A DNA stretch of 9,331 nucleotides. It comes from Clostridiaceae bacterium (GTDB lineage Bacteria > Bacillota > Clostridia > Saccharofermentanales > DTU023). The DNA is taken from positions 1 through 9,331 of the forward strand of contig JAAZMK010000122.1 of NCBI GenBank assembly GCA_012798865.1, given 5' to 3'. Each line of letters begins with the position of its first letter. The first letter of the stretch is position 1. The notes under the pieces are model-generated. The model was not told the origin of the DNA. It did no database searches and saw nothing but the letters and a program-made list of their open reading frames with translations. Below are positions 1 to 5,526 of this stretch, piece by piece. The position numbers and the translations under genes were made by a program.

Positions 1-1
1 A

Positions 2-253
2 ATCCTGTACTTGAGCAAATATATAGAGCAGTTCGGAAGCGGTTTTAAGAGAATAGATAGCCTATGTAAGGATTCCGGAATCAAGTATTCTTACGAAAAT
101 AAAGATAACGGATTCAAATTTATAATATACCGCCCACAGGTTCATAGTGACATTTTGGATGTCACTTTGGATGTCACTTTGACCGGAACGAAGAAAGCGG
201 TTTATGCTATTTTAAAACATAAACCGGATTCTTCAAGAGCAGAGATGGCTTAA
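2..253 (+). pseudogene. C-terminal fragment of a RecG-like / AlbA_2-type ATP-binding regulator (5' end outside window)
   Basis: The reading frame is open from the left edge, so the gene starts upstream. The visible 83 residues match from memory the end of the proteins usually named RecG-like helicase or AlbA_2-domain transcriptional regulator. The signs are a segment reading SKYIEQFGSGFKRI near the start, then a glycine- and phenylalanine-rich beta stretch (NGFKFIIYRP), then a linker with a repeated DVTL, then the start of a winged helix (KKAVYAILKHKPDSSRAEMA). The protein stops at TAA 251-253 right after EMA, in the middle of the helix-turn-helix, where family members continue for roughly 30 or more residues. 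In the +1-shifted frame, codons 250-258 spell LIG, which often follows EMA in this fold, so a small deletion may have caused the stop; that is inference. Base composition is low in GC (19 of 60 bases at 61-120), unlike the housekeeping genes downstream. Most likely a decayed gene. Confidence 0.7.
146..181 (+). repeat. 12-base in-frame tandem repeat with overlapping inverted repeat
   Basis: The unit TTGGATGTCACT occurs twice in a row (155-166, 167-178) and a third copy begins (TTG, 179-181). It lies in frame and encodes LDVT twice. The upstream AGTGACAT (146-153) is the exact reverse complement of ATGTCACT at 159-166 and again at 171-178, so the DNA can form either of two hairpins. Linkers in RecG-like regulators are known to carry short amino-acid repeats of this kind; copy-number change by slippage would keep the frame. 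Confidence 0.75.
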
Positions 254-261
254 TTGGATGA

Positions 262-423
262 TTCAAAACAGGACCAAAGGTCAATCACTTTTCAATCTAT
301 GAAGATGGAGAATACTGCGGCGAAACAAATTATGCGATTGACACGGAGCACAACAATAGTGCTTCACTGGATATCAAGCTGTTTGGATTTGCGCAGGGTT
401 TCAGAGCTTCCACAAAAGAATGA
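262..423 (+). pseudogene. Unrecognised C-terminal gene fragment
   Basis: Frame 1 is open between TGA 259-261 and TGA 421-423, giving 53 codons with no convincing start. I prefer this frame over the overlapping one at 254-436 because its composition looks like a folded protein: acidic and aromatic residues with short beta-like stretches (HFSIYEDGEYCGETNY, then LDIKLFGFAQGFRAS), while the other frame is rich in isolated Ser, Arg and Thr. There is no ATG, GTG or TTG with a ribosome binding site near 262, so it reads as the tail of a longer protein joined to the preceding fragment at about 250-262. I do not recognise the family. It shares the low GC of its surroundings and the orientation of its neighbours. 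Confidence 0.4.
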
Positions 424-437
424 AATCCAAGCTTAGA

Positions 438-529
438 ATTTTTTAGCAGCAAATTAGCGCATTTTTTAGTAGTGATTTACGCTATTTCTTAGCACTAAAT
501 CTTTTGATTTTTTGGTAGTCGGTGTTATG
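438..529. repeat. Four degenerate tandem repeats with exact 23-base period
   Basis: Units are 438-460, 461-483, 484-506 and 507-529, each starting ATTT. All four share A1, T2, T3, T4, T6, T7, G9 and A11; three of four share T5, A8 and G12. Units 1 and 2 are the most alike (ATTTTTTAG, then C or T, then AG). The second half of the unit is poorly conserved. The 23-base period is not a multiple of three, so it is not simply a protein repeat. The array fills the gap between the stop of the fragment ending at 423 and the start of recognisable DUF4143 homology at about 530-541. A fifth unit is not visible on either side. Function unknown. Confidence 0.6.
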
Positions 530-1053
530 ATGTTGCTGTAAATCCCAAAACCTTTGATACATATATTAATTCTTTAAAAAGATTATTTATTATAGAAGAT
601 GTTTTGCCTTGGTCTCAAAACATTAGAAGTTCGGCTAGGCTTAGAAAAGGAAGTAAAAGACAATTTGTTGATCCCAGTATTCCTGTTGCTGCTTTAGGAC
701 TATCCCCTGATAAATTAAAAAAAGATTTCGAAACACTCGGCTTCTTATTTGAATCAATTGCGACAAGAGATATTAGGGTTTACGCGGAAGAAATTGGAGG
801 AACTGTTTATTACTATAACGATACAACAGGCCTTGAGATAGATTTGATTGTTGAGTTAAAAGACGGAAGCTGGGCAGGAATAGAAGTAAAGTTGGGAGAA
901 AATGAAGTTGATAAAGCAAGTGCCAATTTAATAAAATTAGCAAACATATCCACTGTTAAACCGTCTTTACTTATGATATTAACGAATACTCAAATGGTCT
1001 ATCGAAGACCTGACGGTGTTTATGTGATCCCGCTTGGATGTTTAAAGCCTTAA
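514..1053 (+). pseudogene. C-terminal half of a DUF4143-type ATP-binding protein
   Basis: The frame is open from 514 (after TGA 511-513) to TAA 1051-1053. Recognisable homology begins around 530-541 (NPKTFDTYINSLKRLFIIED) and runs through the typical DUF4143 block: SARLRKGSKRQFVDPSIPVA, then LGFLFESIATRDIRVYA, then GLEIDLIVEL followed by IEVKLG. The EIDLIVEL and E-x-K pair fit the PD-(D/E)xK-like nuclease fold known at the end of this family. The last residues (YRRPDGVYVIPLGCLKP) are a normal C-terminus. Family members are usually about 400 residues and begin with an AAA ATPase domain with a Walker A motif; that half is absent and no Walker A lies upstream in any frame. A TTG at 604 could in principle start a shorter protein, but it falls inside conserved sequence and has no ribosome binding site. 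I read it as a 5'-truncated pseudogene. Confidence 0.75.
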
Positions 1054-1071
1054 TGGTAGTGATTTTTGTTT

Positions 1072-1096
1072 AATCCGACATTCTAAATGTCGGGTT
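1072..1096. repeat. Perfect 8-bp inverted repeat after the DUF4143 fragment
   Basis: CCGACATT (1075-1082), loop CTA, AATGTCGG (1086-1093), extendable to 11 pairs with one G-T wobble using AAT (1072-1074) and GTT (1094-1096). It lies 18 bases after the stop of the fragment ending at 1053. No T-run follows on either strand, so it is not a canonical intrinsic terminator. It may be a weak terminator or mRNA 3'-end stem. Confidence 0.6.
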
Positions 1097-1251
1097 GAAA
1101 AGAAGATATTATTTGACCTTATAAAAAATACTCAACAGAGTAAGCTTATATAATTGAGATTAATAATTGAGAGGTCAAAGATGACAACTGACGACAAAAT
1201 GATTGTTCACTGTGTTTGGGAACATAATAACTGACGATACTCTTTACGTTC
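1097..1251. other. Gene-poor spacer with one tiny possible ORF
   Basis: No recognisable gene lies here. The stretch holds a perfect TATAAT (1149-1154) without a good -35, a direct repeat AATTGAGA (1152-1159 and 1165-1172), and a possible 17-codon ORF at 1181-1234 (MTTDDKMIVHCVWEHNN). GAGG at 1171-1174 sits six bases before its ATG. The ORF is too short and too unsupported to call a gene. AT-rich sequence gives way to higher GC here, just before the tRNA promoter. Confidence 0.4.
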
Positions 1252-1280
1252 TTGACAGTTTTTGTCGTTGAGGCTATCAT
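1252..1280 (+). promoter_or_regulatory. Sigma-A/sigma-70-type promoter for tRNA-Pro
   Basis: A perfect -35 TTGACA (1252-1257), a 17-base spacer and a near-consensus -10 TATCAT (1275-1280). The predicted start at about 1287 leaves only about six bases before the mature tRNA 5' end at 1293. Confidence 0.8.
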
Positions 1281-1292
1281 CGATGAGGTGAT

Positions 1293-1369
1293 CGGGGTGT
1301 AGCTCAGGTGGCTAGAGTGCTTGCTTGGGGTGCAAGAGGTCGCAAGTTCAAGTCTTGTCACTCCGACCA
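1293..1369 (+). tRNA. tRNA-Pro (anticodon GGG), CCA encoded
   Basis: A full cloverleaf of 77 bases. The acceptor stem is CGGGGTG with CACTCCG (one G-T). The D stem is GCTC with GAGT. The anticodon stem CTTGC (1320-1324) pairs with GCAAG (1332-1336) around the loop TTGGGGT, placing GGG at 1327-1329. The variable loop is AGGTC, and the T stem GCAAG pairs with CTTGT around TTCAAGT. The discriminator A and CCA end at 1369. The GGG anticodon reads proline CCC and CCU. It has its own promoter and terminator, so it is a monocistronic unit. The AT-rich gene debris lies on its 5' side; I saw no second copy of its 3' end upstream that would mark an integration event. Confidence 0.97.
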
Positions 1370-1381
1370 TTCAAGAACACG

Positions 1382-1424
1382 GTCGTCGATGTCATTTTCG
1401 CATTGACGGCTGTTTTCTTTTTTC
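1382..1424 (+). terminator. Intrinsic terminator of the tRNA-Pro unit
   Basis: The stem arms are 1382-1392 (GTCGTCGATGT) and 1400-1410 (GCATTGACGGC), eleven consecutive pairs including three G-T wobbles, with a 7-base loop. A T-rich tail TGTTTTCTTTTTTC (1411-1424) follows at once. It should separate the tRNA transcript from rnhA. Confidence 0.8.
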
Positions 1425-1435
1425 TGGGTTCGGAA

Positions 1436-1463
1436 TTTTCCTCGCGATTGTAACGTGTATAAT
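1436..1463 (+). promoter_or_regulatory. Putative rnhA promoter (perfect -10, weak -35)
   Basis: TATAAT at 1458-1463 is a perfect -10. The best -35 is weak (TTTTCC at 1436-1441, 16-base spacer). Transcription would begin at about 1470, directly at the rnhA ATG at 1471, which implies a leaderless message. Confidence 0.5.
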
Positions 1464-1470
1464 ACTTACT

Positions 1471-1938
1471 ATGAGCTACCCCAAGACAAGGAAAAAACCT
1501 CTGACGGAGGTCATGATCTATACTGACGGAGCGTGTTCCGGCAATCCCGGTCCAGGCGGCTGGGCGGCTATCATTATCGCTCAAGGAGTTGAGAAAGAGC
1601 TTTCAGGATTCGATGCCGATACGACGAATAATCGAATGGAGCTGATGGCTGCGATCAAGGCATTACAGGCATTGAAGCGTCCGTGTCGCGTACATCTCTA
1701 CAGCGATAGCGCCTACCTTGTCTCCGCCTTCAATGAGAACTGGATCATCAACTGGCATAAGAACGGCTGGAAGAATGCCGCAAAGATGCCCGTCGCGAAT
1801 CAGGATCTATGGCAGGCGTTATGGGAGGAACATCTACGTCACGAGATTACGTGGTACAAGGTTAGAGGTCATGCGGACAATGAGTTCAATAATCGCTGTG
1901 ATAAAATGGCGGTTAATGAAATTCAAAGAAATACTTGA
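1471..1938 (+). CDS. rnhA: Ribonuclease HI
   Basis: RNase HI cuts the RNA strand of RNA-DNA hybrids, removing R-loops and replication primers in the cytoplasm. The 155-residue protein has the same length as the E. coli enzyme. All catalytic residues are present: D19 in YTDGACSGNPGPGG, E57 in NNRMELMAAI, D79 in YSDSAYL and D144 in NRCDKMA, plus H134 in VRGHA. The basic handle (NWHKNGWKN, about 94-102) used for hybrid binding is present. The frame is open far upstream through the tRNA, so the start must be chosen. ATG 1471 restores the usual length but has no ribosome binding site and sits just after a perfect TATAAT, consistent with a leaderless mRNA. ATG 1513 has GGAGG only two bases before it, which is too close, and it would cut the first beta strand. 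The Nudix gene follows after 27 bases and is probably co-transcribed. Confidence 0.95.
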   Translation: MSYPKTRKKPLTEVMIYTDGACSGNPGPGGWAAIIIAQGVEKELSGFDADTTNNRMELMAAIKALQALKRPCRVHLYSDSAYLVSAFNENWIINWHKNGWKNAAKMPVANQDLWQALWEEHLRHEITWYKVRGHADNEFNNRCDKMAVNEIQRNT

Positions 1939-1965
1939 ATGGATTGCTGATAGAAGGATATTTGT

Positions 1966-2724
1966 ATGCCGCATGATATAAATCGCGAAAAAGACACGGA
2001 AAAGACAGTATCGAAACACCGTGCGCCGAGGTTCCGTTTTACAAGAGGTGAAGGCGATTCGTTTTCGGTAACCCGTCCGTCGGAACAAAAAAGCAAAGAG
2101 ACGCTTGATACGAGCGGCTCAGTGTCGGAACGACGTCAACGGTCGGAGCGACGGAAGACCATGCAACGACGCAATGATCCGGTTCTTACGGAAGAAGTGT
2201 TGTCATCCGATCCTCGATTTATCGGACGTGTGTTTTCCGTTGAGGTACAGGATGTCCGTTTGCCCGATGGGCGTCTCTCCAAGCGTGAGGTAGTTCGCCA
2301 TCCCGGTGGGGCGTGTGTCGTCGCTCTCGACGATGAGCAGAATCTGTTTCTGGTGCGCCAACACCGTGTCGGAACCGGGGATACGACGCGCGAATTACCT
2401 GCAGGTAAATTGGATATCCCTGAAGATCCGCTCGAATGCGCTCGAAGAGAGCTCGCAGAGGAGACGAGCGTCATCGCAGAACAGTGGGATTTGCTTTCGC
2501 GCTACTATCCGTCGCCAGGATATACGGACGAGGTGATCAGCATCTATCTAGCGCGCGGTTTATCAAAAGCTTATGCGCGACCGGATGACGGAGAGTTTCT
2601 GACCGTCGAGAAAATTCATCTGACAGACGCTCTTAACCAGATTAGGGACGGCTTGATCACGGATGGCAAGACGTGTTTGGGAATCTACATGGCAGCCGAT
2701 TTTATCGGGTATTTTACGCGTTGA
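1966..2724 (+). CDS. nudF: Nudix hydrolase, ADP-ribose pyrophosphatase type
   Basis: The enzyme should hydrolyse ADP-ribose to AMP and ribose 5-phosphate using Mg2+. The Nudix box begins at G147 in ELPAGKLD and runs through E153 to R161-E162-L163-A164-E165-E166-T167-S168-V169. The box's second glycine is replaced by S168, while the metal-binding glutamates are intact. KREVVRHPGG (107-115), FLVRQHR (128-134) and SPGYTDE (183-189) are typical of the ADP-ribose pyrophosphatase subfamily. The catalytic part aligns from about residue 66, so about 65 N-terminal residues are extra: hydrophilic, probably disordered and Arg/Lys-rich (SERRQRSERRKT at 54-65). ATG 1966 is favoured by AGAAGGA at 1952-1958, seven bases upstream. 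An internal ATG at 2161 would give a normal 187-residue enzyme but has a poorly spaced site. It probably forms an operon with rnhA. The exact substrate is inferred. Confidence 0.9.
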   Translation: MPHDINREKDTEKTVSKHRAPRFRFTRGEGDSFSVTRPSEQKSKETLDTSGSVSERRQRSERRKTMQRRNDPVLTEEVLSSDPRFIGRVFSVEVQDVRLPDGRLSKREVVRHPGGACVVALDDEQNLFLVRQHRVGTGDTTRELPAGKLDIPEDPLECARRELAEETSVIAEQWDLLSRYYPSPGYTDEVISIYLARGLSKAYARPDDGEFLTVEKIHLTDALNQIRDGLITDGKTCLGIYMAADFIGYFTR

Positions 2725-2735
2725 TGTTTACGTGT

Positions 2736-2767
2736 AACTCGCGAGAGGTGACTGTCCGCTCGCGGTT
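2736..2767 (+). other. Stem-loop in the nudF-ftsK gap
   Basis: Arm 2736-2745 (AAC, bulged T, CGCGAG) pairs with 2759-2767 (CTCGCGGTT), nine pairs around a 13-base loop. No T-run follows, so it is not a standard terminator. It starts 12 bases after the nudF stop and ends 45 bases before the ftsK start. It could be an attenuator, an mRNA stability element or chance; no clear promoter is visible in the same gap. Confidence 0.4.
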
Positions 2768-2811
2768 CTGATAACTGCGACATCATCGACGATAAGACGA
2801 AAGAGTGTAAC

Positions 2812-5526
2812 GTGCCGACGGACGAAAACAGAATGGAATCAAGGATGACCAAACGGCAGCAGCGCGATTTGCTGGGGATTATTTTTCTCGCTTTCGGGCT
2901 TCTGCTCGCCTTCGCGCTTCTTGCGCCCGCTTCATGGACAGGCTGGCTCGGTCGATTCCTCAATACTGTTGTCAAGGGCTTTTTCGGGAGCCTTTCATTC
3001 TTGTTGCCGGCGTTTCTGCTTTTCTTTTCGCTACTGTTTTTTAGAGAGCGTGAACTCTCCGTGACGACGAGGCAAATCGGCGCTTCAGTATCCTTATACG
3101 TGATTGCGACATCATTTATCTCGATGTTTTCTTTACCGTATAAGACGCTGTTGCCGATGCTGGAGCCGCTCGGCGAGAAGGGAATCGTCGGCTTCCGAGC
3201 GCTAGGCAAGTTGTGGGAAATAGGTCTTCATCCTGAGCTGATAGGTGAGGGCAACAAGATGAGCGGCGGTTTACTGGGGGGGATTATTGCGCATTCGCTC
3301 GAACGTATTGCAGGCACGACGGGTGCGGTGATCATCCTGCTCGCCGTCATTGTCTCTATTCTCATCTTTGCGTTTGGACTTTCTCCCGCCAGACTCACCG
3401 AACGCGCGAAATATTCGGGCGGTTTGTCGGCAGGCGAAGAACCGTCGGGTGATTGTGGTGCCGCGGATGCGTATGTGCAAGTCGAGTCGCCTTTCGCCGG
3501 ATCATTTTTCGCCAAACTCTTCAGAAGAGGAGAATGGTACTCGGAAGATGCCGATGAATATGAAGTACTCGATGATCCTGACGCGATGATCGATGGCGCA
3601 GGTCATCGTCAGGACATCCCTTTGCCTGAGCCTCAACGCGGTCCCTTAGGGTGGGAATCGTTCGAGCGTGTGTCGTCCGATAATCTCGAAACGGCTCATA
3701 CTTCACATGAGGAAGGTTTCAGGAGACCTCCACTCGGCTATCAGCCGGATTATGCGCGGGGACGGCAGCGCGAACCTTTGCAAGGCAAACCGTATCTTTT
3801 TGATATGCCTCCATTCGATTCGTCTTATTATGCCGACGATCATACAGCTGGTTCCGGCGTCCGTCCGGCCTCCGTGACGTGGTCTCCCGGATCCGACTTT
3901 GCCATCAGGCGCAAAGAGGAATCTATACAGGAAGAGTCGATTATCGATCGTGAGCGTTGGCAGGATCGGAACGAGGGGCAGACCCCGATAAGGCGAAGAC
4001 CTGAGCGCGTGAGAAGGCAGCTCAGTATTATGGACACTTATAAGCCGCCGCCGATCAAGCTTCTTAAGGAAGATCGCGGCATGAAAAAATCACAGCAGGA
4101 AATTCGAGAAATTCGCGAATTAGGGCGGAAACTTGAGGAGACCCTCAGCAGTTTCGGTGTCGAGGCGAACATCGCCAATTATACAACGGGTCCGACAATC
4201 ACGAGATTTGAACTTGTGCCGGGTCCCGGTGTCAAGGTAAGCCGAGTCGTCAGTCTTGCCGACGATATCGCCCTTAGTCTCGCTGCCATGGGTGTCCGCA
4301 TCGAGGCGCCCATTCCCGGCAAATCGGCGATCGGCATAGAGATTCCGAATCGCCATACGAGCCCTGTCCTGTTGCGCAGTATTATTCAATCCGAGGAATT
4401 TAAGCAGGCGACCGGTCCTCTTGTGGCTGCTCTCGGTCGAGATGTCGGCGGAGACATCATTCTATGCGATCTCGCCAAAATGCCTCATATTCTGATTGCC
4501 GGTGCGACAGGCTCGGGAAAGTCGGTCTGTATCAACTCAATCCTGATCAGTCTGCTCTACCGCTCGTCGCCTGAGGAATTTCGCCTCCTTATGATCGACC
4601 CGAAAATTGTCGAGTTGAATGTATACAACGGGATTCCGCATCTGATGCATCCTGTCGTGACCGATCCCGAGAAGGCGTACGGTGTCCTCAATTTCGCCGT
4701 GCGTGAAATGGACAAGCGCTATCGGATGTTCGCCGATCGCAAGGTGCGCGATATCGATTCGTATAATGATGCCGTCAGAAGAATCAAAGACCCGGATGAA
4801 GATGAGATGCCCTTGCCGCGCATTGTGATCGTGATCGACGAGCTCGCCGACCTGATGGCTGTTACTCAGCATCAGGTGGAAGATGCGATCTCGCGTCTCA
4901 TGGCGAAGGCTCGCGCTGTAGGTATCCACGTCATTATCGCGACGCAGCGTCCATCTGTTGACGTGATTACCGGCGTCATCAAGGCGAACATACCGTCCCG
5001 TATCGCCTTCGCCGTGGCGTCGCAGGTCGATTCTCGGACGATTATCGATTCAGGCGGGGCGGAAAAGTTACTTGGCAGAGGCGATATGCTCTATTTCCCG
5101 ATCGGATCGATCAAGGCGATCCGCGGTCAGGGTGCGTTCGTCTCGAACAGCGAAGTTGAGGCAGTTCTCACATACATCAAGGACTACCACGATCCGCAGT
5201 ATGACGAGCAAGTTGCCGCCGCACTTGAAGATCCGAATGGAGCGCCCAATGATGATCAAGGCGATTTCGGCGGAGAGGACGAACTCTTGATGGATGCGCT
5301 GACGACAGTGATTGAAGCTGACTACGCCGCCGTCTCGCTTCTGCAGAGGAGATTATCTGTGGGATATCCGCGCGCTGCGAGACTGATCGATCGTCTGTGC
5401 GAACTTGGGTGGGTCGGTCCTCATGAAGGGAGCAAGCCTCGGAAGATTCTAATCACGCGTGAACAGTACGAACGCATCATGCGCGAAGTCGATGGCGCCG
5501 GAGGAGACGCCCATGACTTCCGATGA
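2812..5526 (+). CDS. ftsK: DNA translocase FtsK/SpoIIIE
   Basis: This membrane-anchored ATPase pumps double-stranded DNA across the closing division septum and helps resolve chromosome dimers. The 904 residues fall into four parts. First comes an N-terminal membrane region with hydrophobic segments at about 19-39, 56-77, 87-107 and 168-190. Then a charged, low-complexity linker runs from about 195 to 405. The motor begins at YKPPPIKLL (409-417), with Walker A GATGSGKS at 564-571 and Walker B VIVIDELADL at 672-681 (D676, E677). The C-terminal winged-helix gamma domain, which reads the chromosome-orienting sequences, lies at about 820-890 (DELLMDALTTVI through GWVGPHEGSKPRKIL). It is longer than B. 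subtilis SpoIIIE (787) and shorter than E. coli FtsK (1329). The start is GTG 2812 with AAAGAG six bases upstream; ATG 2833 and 2845 lack good sites. Its 3' end overlaps cinA by 14 bases. Whether it acts in vegetative division or sporulation cannot be told here. Confidence 0.96.
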   Translation: MPTDENRMESRMTKRQQRDLLGIIFLAFGLLLAFALLAPASWTGWLGRFLNTVVKGFFGSLSFLLPAFLLFFSLLFFRERELSVTTRQIGASVSLYVIATSFISMFSLPYKTLLPMLEPLGEKGIVGFRALGKLWEIGLHPELIGEGNKMSGGLLGGIIAHSLERIAGTTGAVIILLAVIVSILIFAFGLSPARLTERAKYSGGLSAGEEPSGDCGAADAYVQVESPFAGSFFAKLFRRGEWYSEDADEYEVLDDPDAMIDGAGHRQDIPLPEPQRGPLGWESFERVSSDNLETAHTSHEEGFRRPPLGYQPDYARGRQREPLQGKPYLFDMPPFDSSYYADDHTAGSGVRPASVTWSPGSDFAIRRKEESIQEESIIDRERWQDRNEGQTPIRRRPERVRRQLSIMDTYKPPPIKLLKEDRGMKKSQQEIREIRELGRKLEETLSSFGVEANIANYTTGPTITRFELVPGPGVKVSRVVSLADDIALSLAAMGVRIEAPIPGKSAIGIEIPNRHTSPVLLRSIIQSEEFKQATGPLVAALGRDVGGDIILCDLAKMPHILIAGATGSGKSVCINSILISLLYRSSPEEFRLLMIDPKIVELNVYNGIPHLMHPVVTDPEKAYGVLNFAVREMDKRYRMFADRKVRDIDSYNDAVRRIKDPDEDEMPLPRIVIVIDELADLMAVTQHQVEDAISRLMAKARAVGIHVIIATQRPSVDVITGVIKANIPSRIAFAVASQVDSRTIIDSGGAEKLLGRGDMLYFPIGSIKAIRGQGAFVSNSEVEAVLTYIKDYHDPQYDEQVAAALEDPNGAPNDDQGDFGGEDELLMDALTTVIEADYAAVSLLQRRLSVGYPRAARLIDRLCELGWVGPHEGSKPRKILITREQYERIMREVDGAGGDAHDFR
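5500..5506 (+). promoter_or_regulatory. Strong ribosome binding site inside ftsK that sets the cinA start
   Basis: GGAGGAG sits six bases before ATG 5513, inside the last codons of ftsK. It decides for 5513 over the upstream in-frame GTG or ATG possibilities and points to translational coupling with ftsK. Confidence 0.85.

Noticed and set aside
254..436. 60-codon open frame from TTG 254
   Set aside because: Composition is poor, no ribosome binding site precedes it, and the overlapping frame 262-423 looks more protein-like.
438..529. CRISPR array
   Set aside because: The 23-base units are contiguous with no spacers, the repeats are degenerate, and no cas genes are present.
1293..1369. tRNA-Pro as an attachment site of an integrative element
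   Set aside because: No duplicated tRNA 3' end and no integrase are visible; the debris lies on the 5' side, not the usual 3' side.
1321..1470. Upstream extension of the rnhA frame through the tRNA and terminator
   Set aside because: It would overlap a clear tRNA and its terminator; RNase HI of normal length begins at 1471.
2685..3209. 174-codon minus-strand open frame over the nudF end and ftsK start
   Set aside because: It spans two real genes in antisense and has low-complexity Ser/Arg/Lys content with no recognisable domain.
4537..4929. 130-codon minus-strand open frame inside ftsK
   Set aside because: It is antisense to the conserved motor domain, has no ribosome site and is explained by codon bias of the sense strand.
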